Shown: positions 36,626 to 45,410 of the stretch, piece by piece
Layout of the letters: each line of letters starts with the position of its first letter
How positions within the stretch are numbered: the stretch's first letter is position 1
NCBI RefSeq assembly: GCF_023028225.1
Contig: NZ_CP095482.1
Span: 248,001 to 312,000 of the forward strand
DNA length: 64,000 bases
Direction: 5' to 3'
From: Halorientalis litorea
Lineage (GTDB): Archaea > Halobacteriota > Halobacteria > Halobacteriales > Haloarculaceae
Notes under the pieces: generated by a model
Database searches by the model: none
Told to the model about the DNA's origin: nothing
What the model saw: only the letters and a program-made list of their open reading frames with translations
Position numbers and translations under genes: made by a program

Positions 36626-37480
36626 ATGATAGACGAGACGGTCGAGGAGATCGAGGAGATGCAGACTCATTCCTCGTCGGTCGTGGCAGTGAACGCCGCG
36701 AAGGCCCTCCGAACCCTCGCCGAGAACGAGTACCCCACGGTCGAGGAGTTCCAGCGCGCCCTCGAACGCAACAGCAGCGCGCTCCGGCGGGCCAACCCCT
36801 CACACGCCTCCCTCCAGAAGACACAGCGGGAGATAGTCGGAGCCGTCGAGGCGGCGGACGCCGAGAGCGTGGCCGCGGCCGTCGAGGCACTCGACGCGGC
36901 GATAGGTCGCGTGGTCGAGTCAGTCGAAGCGGGCAAACACCGGGCAGCCGAGAACGCCGCGGATATCTTCGAGGACGGGATGACCGTCCTCACACACGAC
37001 TACTCCTCGACGGTGCTGGAGGCAATCGAGTCGGCCGCCCGCGACGGTGCGCACCTCGACGTGTACGTAACGGAAGCGCGGCCCCGCTACCTCGGGCGGA
37101 AGACGGCGAGAGTCCTCGCGGGAATCGACCGCGTGGAGACGCGCCTGTTGGTCGACAGCGCGGCGGGGCACTTCCTCCCGGCGTGTGACCGCGTGGTCAT
37201 CGGGATGGACTGCATCGTCGGCGACACGCTGTACAACCGCGTCGGCACCTATCCACTCGCGGCGACGGCCGCGGACACCGACGTTCCGGTGACCGTCGTC
37301 GGGTCCAGCGCGAAGATAATCGACGGTGGCGGGTTCGCGTTCGAGAACGAACTGCGCTCGCCCAGCGAGGTGATGCGGGAGCCGGCCGAGGGGTTCACCG
37401 TCGAGAACCCGGCGTACGACGCGACGCCGACCCGACTGCTCGATACTGTCGTCACCGACGAGGGCACCCGGGAGTTCTGA
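36626..37480 (+). CDS. eIF2B-alpha-like / ribose-1,5-bisphosphate isomerase-family protein
   Basis: The 284-residue protein has an N-terminal helical domain and a C-terminal Rossmann-type domain of the eIF2B alpha/beta/delta family. The GMDCIVGDTLYNRVGTYPLA segment matches the family sugar-binding region (usual form GAD...VINKIGT). In archaea some members isomerise ribose 1,5-bisphosphate to ribulose 1,5-bisphosphate in AMP degradation. Here the enzyme or translation role is undecided: the expected acidic residue is MD-C, and no type III Rubisco is in the window. ATG 36626 begins MIDETVEEIEEM. Confidence 0.8.
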   Translation: MIDETVEEIEEMQTHSSSVVAVNAAKALRTLAENEYPTVEEFQRALERNSSALRRANPSHASLQKTQREIVGAVEAADAESVAAAVEALDAAIGRVVESVEAGKHRAAENAADIFEDGMTVLTHDYSSTVLEAIESAARDGAHLDVYVTEARPRYLGRKTARVLAGIDRVETRLLVDSAAGHFLPACDRVVIGMDCIVGDTLYNRVGTYPLAATAADTDVPVTVVGSSAKIIDGGGFAFENELRSPSEVMREPAEGFTVENPAYDATPTRLLDTVVTDEGTREF

Positions 37481-37527
37481 CCGGTGTCCCGTCCGTCGGA
37501 TGTGTAGCGACGTGACCCGTGCGGACT

Positions 37528-37536
37528 GTTTATAAC
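37528..37536 (+). promoter_or_regulatory. TATA-like box of the MscS gene
   Basis: gtttataac lies about 26 bases upstream of the ATG at 37558 and is the strongest A/T stretch in this gap. It supports the short start (MSGASDVV). Confidence 0.55.
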
Positions 37537-37557
37537 CGCGGCGTCGGATTGGCAGGT

Positions 37558-38607
37558 ATGAGCGGGGCGTCCGACGTGGTCGTTGCGAGCCAAGAGACAT
37601 CGACGCCAACCACGGCGCCCGCCGGACAGACAACGACGACGGCGGCAGGCGGCGTCCCCGAAATCGGACTGCTTCCCGCGTGGATTCCGGAGTGGGTCGT
37701 CAGCCTCGGCGCGGCCGTCGTCGTCGCCCTCCTGTCGGTTCTCACCGCCCGTGTCGTCATCTCGTTGTTCGGTCGCCGCATCGCCCGTCGCTTCGAGCGA
37801 CCCAGCATCACGCAGATGATTCTCCGCGGCATCCGCGTGAGCATCTACCTCGTCGGATTCCTGACCATCCTGCGTATCTACGGGCTCTCGCTCGGTGACC
37901 TCGTCCTCTCGGTGACGGTGTTCACGGCGGTGGTCGGTGTCATCCTCGCGCCCATCGTCGGGAGTATCATCAGCGGCGTCTTTCTGCTCGCGGACCAGCC
38001 ATACGAAATCGGCGACATGATAGAGATAGCCGATAGCGGTCAGCGCGGTTTCGTCGACGACATCACCCTCAGATACACGAAGATTTTCACGCTCGACAAT
38101 ACGTTCGTCGTGGTCCCCAACGGCGAGATTCGGAGTCGCGACGTCATCAACTACTCCGCGGAGGACCCCCGGACCAGACAGTCGCTCGACATCATTGTAA
38201 CCTACGAAGGTAACCTCGAACAGGCGCGGTCGCTCGTCGAGCGGGCGGCACGGGACGTGGACATGGTCATCGAGGGAGGCCCCGACATCCGAGTGGGTGC
38301 CGCTCGCTACCCGGCGGCCCCGACCTGCTACATCGACACGTTCGGTGACCACGGCGTTCACCTGCGCCTGCGGTACTGGATACGGGAGCCGTACAAACTG
38401 CTGGCGACGCGCTCGAAGGTCCAGACCAACGTCTGGACCCGACTCGAAGACGCCGACGTGGAGATAGCCTACCCACACCAGCACCACGTCTTCGACGAGA
38501 CGAGCGGGCAGGTCGGGGTGGCGATGGACGGCCCGAGCAAAAACACCGGCCCCGTCATCGGGGACGAACTAGACGGGACGGGTGTCGACGACTCCGAGGG
38601 CGAGTAG
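37558..38607 (+). CDS. MscS-family mechanosensitive channel
   Basis: The 349-residue protein has a Thr/Ala-rich extracellular N-terminus, three helices (about residues 43-67, 83-105, 113-140), and the MscS beta domain (ADQPYEIGDMIEIADSGQRGFVDDITLRYTKI split across 37989-38080; TFVVVPNGEIRS). A C-terminal alpha/beta domain and an acidic tail follow. It releases solutes upon hypo-osmotic shock. ATG 37558 is fixed by the TATA box at 37528-37536. Confidence 0.94.
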   Translation: MSGASDVVVASQETSTPTTAPAGQTTTTAAGGVPEIGLLPAWIPEWVVSLGAAVVVALLSVLTARVVISLFGRRIARRFERPSITQMILRGIRVSIYLVGFLTILRIYGLSLGDLVLSVTVFTAVVGVILAPIVGSIISGVFLLADQPYEIGDMIEIADSGQRGFVDDITLRYTKIFTLDNTFVVVPNGEIRSRDVINYSAEDPRTRQSLDIIVTYEGNLEQARSLVERAARDVDMVIEGGPDIRVGAARYPAAPTCYIDTFGDHGVHLRLRYWIREPYKLLATRSKVQTNVWTRLEDADVEIAYPHQHHVFDETSGQVGVAMDGPSKNTGPVIGDELDGTGVDDSEGE

Positions 38608-38611
38608 GCGG

Positions 38612-39016
38612 CTACCCCGCGCTGACGGTGATGATGCGGGCGTCGATTTCGTCGGCGAGGAACTGCTCGATGTCGGGGTCGTCCGCGATGCGACGGACCA
38701 TCCGCCGCCAGCGACTGGCCTGCTTGCGTCCGATGACGACGATGTCCGCACGCTGTGTGACGACTTCGTCGAGAATCGTCTCCTCGACCAACAGGCCCGT
38801 CCGAACCACGTACCGGGCGTTCGGGAGGCGGCCGACGGCGTCCTCGACGGCCCGCTTGAGGTCCGAGCGTGAGGCGTGTTCGTTGTCCTGATAGAGGTTG
38901 ACGTGGAGAACGGTCAGGTCGGCGTCCTCGGTCCGTGCCACCTCGACGGCGCGTTCGAGCGTCGCACGGGAGTGTTTCGAGAGCGGGTATCTGACCGGGA
39001 CGACCACCTGCGTCAT
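38612..39016 (-). CDS. UspA-family universal stress protein
   Basis: The 134-residue Rossmann-like protein begins TQVVVPVRYPLSKHSRATLERAV and has VVIGRKQASRWRRMVRRIADDP in place of the ATP-binding G-2x-G-9x-G motif, so it may not bind ATP. ATG 39014-39016 overlaps the stop of the nucleotidase gene, suggesting cotranscription. Role: stress response, ligand unknown. Confidence 0.82.
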   Translation of the reverse strand: MTQVVVPVRYPLSKHSRATLERAVEVARTEDADLTVLHVNLYQDNEHASRSDLKRAVEDAVGRLPNARYVVRTGLLVEETILDEVVTQRADIVVIGRKQASRWRRMVRRIADDPDIEQFLADEIDARIITVSAG

Positions 39017-40410
39017 CAATCGACGTGTTCGCCCCCCTCGGTGTCAACGTTTCGACTCTCGCCTGGACCGCCCCGTCGGACCCGCCCCTCGATTCGCGGG
39101 TCGATACCGCACTCGCGGGCGTACTCGGCGAGCACTTCGTACTGCGTGCCGAGCGTCTTCACGCGGTGGGTTTCGGTGAGGACCGGGAATTCGTGGTCGG
39201 TGTAGAACAGGTAGTCGGAGGTGGCGAGTCGGAACGTCTCGTCGGCGGCAACCGGGTCGCCGTCGTGCCTGACCGTGACGCGGCCGTCCCCGTGCTGGGT
39301 GATGGACACGCCGCTGACGTGTGCGTGCCAGCGGTTCGGCACCGGGTCGAGGTGATTCCCGTCGGCCTGCCGCGCGAGTGTCCGGAGTTCGGCACCGGTC
39401 ACCTCGGCGACGGTGACGGGTTCGTCGAAGGGAATGACACTGGCGAGGTCCGCGACGGTCACCGCCCCCGAGAGCGGCGGCCCCTCGCGGATGCCGCCCG
39501 TGTTCTGGAGGGCCACGTCGGCGTCGGCCGCCCAGCGGTACGCGTCGGCGACGAAGTTGCCGACACGGCACTCGCCCGCGCCCGTGCGCTCGCCGTCGCG
39601 CGGAATCGGCTCCTCGGCGTGGCCGACGACTTCGTCCAAGTCCATCGTCTCCCGTCGGCGTTCGAGCGCGGTTCTCACTGGGTCCGAACAGGGCGCGTCG
39701 GCGACGGGGTGTTCGGTGACCGTTCCGGTAGTGAGGTCGATTTCGAGCACTCGGTGGCCGTTCGCGCCGGGTCGGGTCAGGACAGTCCCCGCCACGTTCG
39801 TGACGCGGTGGTCGTGGACGTGGCCGCCGAGTATCGCGTCCACGTCCGTCCGGCGGGCCAACGCCTCGTCGCCCGCGCCGAGGTGTGAGAGGACGACGAC
39901 CGAATCGACGCCGGCCGCGCGGAGACGGTCGGTTTCCCGCTCGACGGCCGCGACGGGGTCGGTGAACGTCAACTCGGCAGCACCCGGACACATCGACCCG
40001 GTTGCAGGGTCGGTGACGCCGACCAGTCCGACACGGTGCCCCCCGCGTTCGACGACGGTTGCGGGGACGACACCGGCATCCCGGCCGAAGAGGTCGCCGC
40101 CGCGGCGGACGTTCGCGCTGACCCACGTCTGTGGCGACCGGCGAACGATGTCGAGCGTCGCCGCCGGGCCGTAGTCGAAGTCGTGGTTGCCGAAGGTATC
40201 GGCGGCCGGCGCGACGGCGTCGAAGAAGTCGAGTGCCTGTCGCCCCTCGTGGACCAGCGAGGTGACACCCGGCGCGGTGTTGTCGCCGCTTCCGACGGCG
40301 ACGGTGGACGGGTCACGGAGCGAGTCGAGCAAGCCCGCGAGACGCCCGATGCGGGCCGGGTCGTCGTAGGCGTTCTCGATGTCCGAGTAGTGGAGGAGGG
40401 ACAGCGGCAT
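39016..40410 (-). CDS. cytosolic 5'-nucleotidase/UshA-like metallophosphatase
   Basis: The 464-residue protein has the UshA layout: a metallophosphatase domain (SDIEN, GSGDNTAPG, GNHDFDYG, LSHLGAG, GGHVHDH) and a C-terminal substrate domain with LQNTGGIREGP. The first metal motif lacks the usual Asp-x-His (it reads DIE), which may reflect a different first metal site. There is no signal peptide, so the enzyme is cytoplasmic, unlike bacterial UshA. It is likely to hydrolyse a phosphate monoester or cyclic nucleotide. ATG 40408-40410. Confidence 0.85.
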   Translation of the reverse strand: MPLSLLHYSDIENAYDDPARIGRLAGLLDSLRDPSTVAVGSGDNTAPGVTSLVHEGRQALDFFDAVAPAADTFGNHDFDYGPAATLDIVRRSPQTWVSANVRRGGDLFGRDAGVVPATVVERGGHRVGLVGVTDPATGSMCPGAAELTFTDPVAAVERETDRLRAAGVDSVVVLSHLGAGDEALARRTDVDAILGGHVHDHRVTNVAGTVLTRPGANGHRVLEIDLTTGTVTEHPVADAPCSDPVRTALERRRETMDLDEVVGHAEEPIPRDGERTGAGECRVGNFVADAYRWAADADVALQNTGGIREGPPLSGAVTVADLASVIPFDEPVTVAEVTGAELRTLARQADGNHLDPVPNRWHAHVSGVSITQHGDGRVTVRHDGDPVAADETFRLATSDYLFYTDHEFPVLTETHRVKTLGTQYEVLAEYARECGIDPRIEGRVRRGGPGESRNVDTEGGEHVD

Positions 40411-40507
40411 TCGTCCCTACTACGGGCGGCCAGCGCAAATCCCCTTCGGATGTAGCGCGGTGGCGGGCAGAGACAAGGATATAGGTCAGGCGAGTGTACG
40501 GAGCGGC

Positions 40508-40747
40508 ATGGAAACGCGGACCACCGACGACGGGAGACAACTGTACGTCGCCCGAGCGGAGACGGAGCGAGGGTCGAAAGGCCCCTTCTACGTCGTCTAC
40601 AGCACCGAGGCAAAGGACAGTCGCTGGGGCTACTTCTGCTCGAACTGCGAGACGTTCGACAACGCGATGGATTCGATGGGCCGCATCCAGTGTAACGTCT
40701 GCAGTAACATCCACAAGGCCGAAGAGTGGGACGCGGCCCACGAGTGA
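40508..40747 (+). CDS. DUF5816-like zinc-ribbon protein, 79 aa
   Basis: ATG 40508 (METRTTDDGRQLYV) has an AGGATATAGG box 27 bases upstream. The central GPFYVVYS, WGYFCSNCETFDNAMD, IQCNVCSNI and EEWDAAHE segments form a four-cysteine zinc ribbon typical of a haloarchaeal family I recall as DUF5816. Function unknown. Confidence 0.8.
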   Translation: METRTTDDGRQLYVARAETERGSKGPFYVVYSTEAKDSRWGYFCSNCETFDNAMDSMGRIQCNVCSNIHKAEEWDAAHE

Positions 40748-40813
40748 GGCCCACCGTTCAGTAACCTGTCAAGTAGATACATTCAAGTCGAGGGGCGTGG
40801 TAACTGTCCCCAG

Positions 40814-41128
40814 ATGGTGACCGTTACCACACCACTCGTCGAACGGGCAGAGCGTATTTTCAGTGACCTCGGGTACGCGGTATCGACGGAGGGGACACGG
40901 TTGCGCGCAGAGCGAAAGTGGCGAACGGTCCACGTGACGCCCGTTTCCGACAGTCCAACGGCACCGAGTACGGGAGACCTCCACTGTTTCGTCGCCCCGG
41001 CCGAGGAGGCCGACGACGTGCGACGGCAACTCGACGACGACGAGGTAGACGGCGAGTGGGCCGTCCTCGGCGTCGGCGACGACGGCGACTACGAGGTCCA
41101 CCGGCCCATCGACCGGTATCCGGCCTGA
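40814..41128 (+). CDS. small haloarchaeal protein, 104 aa (DUF7116-like)
   Basis: An alpha/beta protein starting MVTVTTPLVERAERIFSDLGY with strands RTVHVTPVS, LHCFVAPA and EWAVLGVGDDGDYEVHRP. No catalytic motif. The name DUF7116 is from memory only. Its stop codon abuts the stop of the aminotransferase gene on the opposite strand (41128/41129). Confidence 0.7.
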   Translation: MVTVTTPLVERAERIFSDLGYAVSTEGTRLRAERKWRTVHVTPVSDSPTAPSTGDLHCFVAPAEEADDVRRQLDDDEVDGEWAVLGVGDDGDYEVHRPIDRYPA

Positions 41129-42310
41129 CTACAGGAGGCCGCGCCGCGTCGCGGCCAGTCCCGCGGCCACGTCCACCGTCGCGCCCTGTGCATCGAGAGC
41201 CGTGCCCAGCGCGGCGACGAGTTCGAGGACGTTCCCCGGGCGCGCGCTGTGACCCATACAGCCGACTCTGAGAACGTCGCCCGAGAGCGCGCCCAGTCCG
41301 CCGGCGACTTCGATGTCGTGTTCCGCGAGGAGGGAGTCGATGACCGCACCGTCGTCTACCTCGGACGGGAGCGACACGGCGTTGAGACTCGGGAGCCACC
41401 ACTCGTCGTCCGCTTCGAGCGAGAGCCCCATCGCCTCGACGCCGGCTTTGAACGCGCCGGCGACCTGCTCGTGGCGTCGCCATCGCCGTTCGATACCTTC
41501 CTCGGCGACGAGACGCAAGGCTTCCCGGAGGGCATAGACGTTCGTGATTGGGGCGGTGTGGTGGTAGGCCCGCTCCTCGCCCCAGTACTCGCCCAGCAGG
41601 GAGAGGTCGAGGTACCACGACCGAACCGGTTCGTCCCGGCCGTGGACCTTCGCCATCGCGCGGTCGGTGAGCGTGAGCGGACTCGCGCCGGGCGGACAGG
41701 AGAGGCACTTCTGCCCCGCGGCGTAGGCGGCGTCGATGTCCCACTCGTCGACCCGGAGTTCGACGCCGCCGAGCGACGTGACGGTGTCGGCGACGACCAG
41801 CGCGTCGTGGTCGTGTGCGATTGCTGTCAGTTCGGGGACCGACGGCTGACGGACCCCCGTGCTGGTCTCGGCGTGGACGAACGCGACCACGTCCGGGTGG
41901 TGCGTGGCGGCGGCGTCGGCCACGTCCGCCGTATCGAGCGGTTCGCCCCACGGTGCGTCCACGACCACCGCCTCACCACCGGCGCGGGCGACCATCTCGA
42001 CCATCCGCTCACCTAAGTACCCGCTCCCGGGGACCAGTACGGTGTCTCCAGGTTCGACGAGGTTGGCGAAGGCCGTCTCCATCGCGGCCGACCCGGTTCC
42101 GCTGACCGGAATCGTCCACTCGTTGTCAGTCCGGAAGGCGCACCGGAGGAGGTCCTGTACCTCGTCCATCAACTCGACGAACGAGGGGTCGAGATGCCCG
42201 ACCAGCGGTGTGCTCATCGACCGCAGTACACGGGGGTGAACCTCACTCGGTCCCGGCCCCATCAGGAGTCTGTCCGGCGGCGTCAGTTCCCCGACCCTCG
42301 GTCGCTCCAT
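41129..42310 (-). CDS. class V PLP aminotransferase (alanine-glyoxylate/serine-pyruvate type)
   Basis: The 393-residue enzyme has the class V fold. The N-terminal loop is LLMGPGPSEVHPRVL, then SGTGSAAMETAFANL, the cofactor Asp in VVADTVTSLGG, and the PLP lysine in AAGQKCLSCPPG. It resembles archaeal serine-pyruvate/alanine-glyoxylate aminotransferases. ATG 42308-42310 (MERPRVGELTPPDR) is preferred over the in-frame start 42370. A CTTTTGC box lies about 26 bases upstream. Confidence 0.93.
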   Translation of the reverse strand: MERPRVGELTPPDRLLMGPGPSEVHPRVLRSMSTPLVGHLDPSFVELMDEVQDLLRCAFRTDNEWTIPVSGTGSAAMETAFANLVEPGDTVLVPGSGYLGERMVEMVARAGGEAVVVDAPWGEPLDTADVADAAATHHPDVVAFVHAETSTGVRQPSVPELTAIAHDHDALVVADTVTSLGGVELRVDEWDIDAAYAAGQKCLSCPPGASPLTLTDRAMAKVHGRDEPVRSWYLDLSLLGEYWGEERAYHHTAPITNVYALREALRLVAEEGIERRWRRHEQVAGAFKAGVEAMGLSLEADDEWWLPSLNAVSLPSEVDDGAVIDSLLAEHDIEVAGGLGALSGDVLRVGCMGHSARPGNVLELVAALGTALDAQGATVDVAAGLAATRRGLL

Positions 42311-42414
42311 ACGAGACGTTCTCACGGACGAACGCAAAAGTGGTTCGCTGGGTGTAGTAGCATGAACCAAAGTCTCACGGGTGACTTATCACCGAGCGCG
42401 TCGTATCTCCGCCG

Positions 42415-43404
42415 ATGTTCGTCGGACACGGACTGCTGGCGTTCGCCCTCGTCGCCCTCGGTTGCCGTGCCCTCGGGTGGTCTCGCGAGCGGACGCTGAC
42501 TGTCGCCGTCCTCGCGTTCGCTTTCGGGACGCTCCCGGACGTCGACATCGCCTACGCGCCGGTCGGCCTACTCGGCGGCGTGACGGGCGCGTTCGACGCG
42601 GCCGAGGCGTTCTGGCAGACCGGCAACCTAGTCCATCGGGCGATGACACACTCGCTCCCCGTCGCCCTCCTCGCGGCACTCGCGTTCGCGTTGTGGAGCG
42701 TCCGCTCCCGGACCGAGACGTTCGGCCGGACGCGTCGCCGCGGGGCCGCGCTGCTCGCCGTCGGGCTCCTCGCCGGCCTCGTCGCCGTGGCGACGGCCGT
42801 CACGGGGGGCCTCGCGGGCGTCGTCCTCGCACTGTTCTCCGCCGTCGGCCTCGCGGTGACGACGCTCGCGGCCCGCCGCGGCGTCGGGCCGGTTACGGTC
42901 TGGGCGACGGCACTCTTCGGCCTCCTCAGCCACCCGTTCGGTGACATGCTGACCGGGGAGCCGCCGGTCCTACTGTACCCGTTCGAGACGACAGTCGTCG
43001 CAGAGCGCGTCGTCCTCCACCCGGACCCGACGCTCCACCTCCTCGGGGCGTTCGCGGTAGAGTTGGCGACGGTGTGGCTCGCCGTCTACGCCGCCCTGTC
43101 GCTGTCCGACCGCCGACTGCGTGACCACGTTCGGCCGCGGGCGGCGGTCGGGTTCGGCTACGCCGCGGCGGCCGTGGCACTCCCGGCACCGACGCTCGCG
43201 GCGTCCTACCAGTTCGTGTTCAGCGTCCTCGCGTTGGGGATGGTCGGTCCGGTTCGGGCGGCACGGCACGACCGCCGCCGGTTCCAGACCGCCCTGCTTT
43301 CCCGCCGCCCGGCGCGGACCGACCTGCCGACGGCCGTGGTGACCGGCCTGACCGCCGTCACGCTCGGTGCCGTCGGGTACACGATGGCGTATCTGGTGGT
43401 GTAA
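42415..43404 (+). CDS. YdjM/DUF457-type membrane-bound metal-dependent hydrolase
   Basis: The 329-residue protein has about eight helices. Family motifs are seen: FGTLPDVDIAYAP (Asp pair), LVHRAMTHSLPV and GLLSHPFGDMLTGEP, with His/Asp residues that bind metal at the membrane. The role may be lipid or phospholipid hydrolysis, unproven. ATG 42415 has a GACTTATCAC box 27 bases upstream. Confidence 0.85.
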   Translation: MFVGHGLLAFALVALGCRALGWSRERTLTVAVLAFAFGTLPDVDIAYAPVGLLGGVTGAFDAAEAFWQTGNLVHRAMTHSLPVALLAALAFALWSVRSRTETFGRTRRRGAALLAVGLLAGLVAVATAVTGGLAGVVLALFSAVGLAVTTLAARRGVGPVTVWATALFGLLSHPFGDMLTGEPPVLLYPFETTVVAERVVLHPDPTLHLLGAFAVELATVWLAVYAALSLSDRRLRDHVRPRAAVGFGYAAAAVALPAPTLAASYQFVFSVLALGMVGPVRAARHDRRRFQTALLSRRPARTDLPTAVVTGLTAVTLGAVGYTMAYLVV

Positions 43405-43445
43405 AGCCGACAGCGTTTCCACAGAGGGGAGAGTACGCTCTCGGC

Positions 43446-44039
43446 ATGGAACGGGACGGGCTGAGTCGTCTCATCAGGGCTCAGCGGACGAACGCCGTCG
43501 CCGGATGGGCACTCGTCGCACTCGTCCTACTGGCCAGTGTGGGTAGTTTCCTGACCGGAGACTTCCTGTGGGCGGTGTTCACGCTGACCGTCGCCGGTAT
43601 CGCCGCGTCACCGGCACTCTCAGTTCGGTCGTGGTGGGTGATGCCGCCGTGGGAAATCGTATTGGTCGCGGCACTACCGGTCCTCGGCGGGTTGTTCGCG
43701 ACGACCATCATCACCGGACAGATAGCGACGTACCTCTCGGTGGCGGCACTCGCCCTGCTGACCGCCGTCGACCTCGACGTGTTTACCACCGTCGAGATGG
43801 ACGACCGGTTCGCGGTGTTGTTCGTCGTCGTCACGACGCTCGCCGCGGCCGGTGTCTGGGCCGTCGTCCGCTGGAGCGCGGACCTGTTTCTCGGCACCGG
43901 GTTCATCGAGAGCGAACACGCGCTGATGGTCGAGTTCACCGCGTCGGCACTCGCCGGAGCCGCCGCCGGCCTCGTCTACGTCCTCTACCGCCGGCGGTCC
44001 CGACCCGAGGGGCGTGTCCCGGACGAGGTGGGGCGATGA
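43446..44039 (+). CDS. multi-span membrane protein, 197 aa
   Basis: Five hydrophobic helices (about residues 18-36, 41-56, 68-90, 92-107, 122-146) and a final helix 163-180 are predicted, with few polar residues. No motif. It is followed by another membrane gene overlapping by ATGA (44036-44039), so the two are probably produced together, perhaps as partners. Function unknown. Confidence 0.75.
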   Translation: MERDGLSRLIRAQRTNAVAGWALVALVLLASVGSFLTGDFLWAVFTLTVAGIAASPALSVRSWWVMPPWEIVLVAALPVLGGLFATTIITGQIATYLSVAALALLTAVDLDVFTTVEMDDRFAVLFVVVTTLAAAGVWAVVRWSADLFLGTGFIESEHALMVEFTASALAGAAAGLVYVLYRRRSRPEGRVPDEVGR

Positions 44040-44710
44040 GCGTCCGCGAGTATCTCCACCTCCCCGAGGTGTGGCAACGACGGCTGACGTGGCTGATGGA
44101 AATTGCCCTCGTCGGAATGTTTTTCATCGGCATCGACCGCGGGAACACGGGCATCATCGTCAACACGGCCGTCGCGTTGGGCGTGACGCAGCTGCCGCCG
44201 ATTCTCAGTCGGGACTTCGACGTGCCGATGAACGCCGGACTGACGCTCTGGATAACGACGGCCGTCTTCCTGCACGCGTTGGGGACAGTCGGGGTGCCGG
44301 GGAGCGGACTGAGTTTCTACCGCACAATCCCGTGGTGGGACCACCTGACCCACGCGCTCTCGTCGTCCATCGTCGCGGCGGTGGGCTACGCGACGGCCCG
44401 CTCGTTCGACGAGTACGCCGAGGGCGTGACACTACCGCCGAAGTTCATGACCGTGTTCATCCTCCTGTTCGTCCTCGCGTTCGGCGTCCTCTGGGAAGTC
44501 ATCGAGTTCGTCCTCGCCGAGGTGGCGACCACCCTCGGAACCAGTACGGTCCTCACCCAGTACGGTCTCGAAGACACGATGTTGGACCTCGTCTTCGACA
44601 CCGTGGGCGCGATCATCGTCGCGCTCTGGGGTGGTGCCCACCTGACCGGCGTCGTCAGTGCCTTCGGGGAGTACGTGGGGCGACGACGCCGGGACGGCGA
44701 CGGGTCCTGA
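44036..44710 (+). CDS. DUF2238/YjdF-like membrane protein, 224 aa
   Basis: About six helices with a conserved WWDHLTHALSSSIVAAVGYATAR segment, resembling DUF2238/YjdF membrane proteins (their D...H..G motif), then VLWEVIEFVL and DTMLDLVFDTVGAI. Overlaps the upstream membrane gene by 4 bases. The role is unknown; the His/Asp motif could bind a metal. Confidence 0.78.
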   Translation: MSVREYLHLPEVWQRRLTWLMEIALVGMFFIGIDRGNTGIIVNTAVALGVTQLPPILSRDFDVPMNAGLTLWITTAVFLHALGTVGVPGSGLSFYRTIPWWDHLTHALSSSIVAAVGYATARSFDEYAEGVTLPPKFMTVFILLFVLAFGVLWEVIEFVLAEVATTLGTSTVLTQYGLEDTMLDLVFDTVGAIIVALWGGAHLTGVVSAFGEYVGRRRRDGDGS

Positions 44711-44730
44711 CGTACGGGCGGCGTGCGGAG

Positions 44731-44738
44731 ATTTATGT
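44731..44738 (+). promoter_or_regulatory. TATA-like box of the dodecin gene
   Basis: atttatgt lies about 30 bases before ATG 44765. It supports a leaderless or near-leaderless start. Confidence 0.5.
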
Positions 44739-44764
44739 TTCCGTGCGATGTAGTGGCAAGGCGC

Positions 44765-44965
44765 ATGGTATTCAAGAAAATTACACTCATCGGCACGAGT
44801 ACGGAGAGTTTCGACGAGGCAGTCGACGACGCCCTCGGCCGGGCGGAGACGACGCTGGACAACGTGATGTGGGCGGAAGTCGAAGAGATGGGCGTCGAGA
44901 TAGCGGGTGCGACGAACAGGGAGTACCAGGCAGAGGTCGAGGTGGCTTTCGAGCTGGAAGACTAG
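44765..44965 (+). CDS. dodecin (flavin-binding)
   Basis: The 66-residue protein has the dodecin pattern [20 protein letters not shown] and a tryptophan at residue 36 (NVMW), which stacks with flavin in the known Halobacterium dodecin. Dodecins form hollow 12-mers that store riboflavin or lumichrome. The last 4 bases CTAG overlap the end of the Fe-S carrier gene on the other strand. Confidence 0.95.
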   Translation: MVFKKITLIGTSTESFDEAVDDALGRAETTLDNVMWAEVEEMGVEIAGATNREYQAEVEVAFELED

Positions 44966-45327
44966 GTACGGAAGCTTTCGCCACAGCCACACTCGGAGAC
45001 CACGTTGGGATTCTCCACTGTGAACCCCTCGCCCTGCAGTCCGTCCTCGAAGTCGAGCCGACTGCCCTCGATGTAGTTCATGCTGGCCTCGTCGACGAAC
45101 ACTCGGAGCCCGTGGTGCTCGAAGACGGTGTCTTCGGCCTCCGGTTCGAAGTCGAACCGCATCCCGTAGGAGAGGCCCGCACAGCCACCCTGCTGGACGA
45201 ACAGGCGAAGTCCGGCCTCGTCGGTGTCCATGCCTTCGCTGTCGAGGAGGCGCAGTGCCTCGTCCGCGGCGGCCTCCGTGACCTCGATGGTAATTCCAGA
45301 TGCCCCGTCTGCTGTCGTGCTACTCAT
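44962..45327 (-). CDS. HesB/IscA-like A-type iron-sulfur carrier
   Basis: The 121-residue protein ends with C-G-C-G ([10 protein letters not shown]) and has [11 protein letters not shown]; these three conserved cysteines hold the cluster. A-type carriers deliver [4Fe-4S] clusters. ATG 45325-45327 (MSSTTADG) is preferred over the longer frame to 45378. It shares CTAG with the dodecin gene: each stop codon is a TAG read in opposite directions. Confidence 0.94.
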   Translation of the reverse strand: MSSTTADGASGITIEVTEAAADEALRLLDSEGMDTDEAGLRLFVQQGGCAGLSYGMRFDFEPEAEDTVFEHHGLRVFVDEASMNYIEGSRLDFEDGLQGEGFTVENPNVVSECGCGESFRT

Positions 45328-45410
45328 ACAGACCCCTTTCGGGCCGACACTGTTAATCCTGACGGGTGAGGGAACCACGAACGGTTACGTCGACCCGGCG
45401 ACGACACCGA

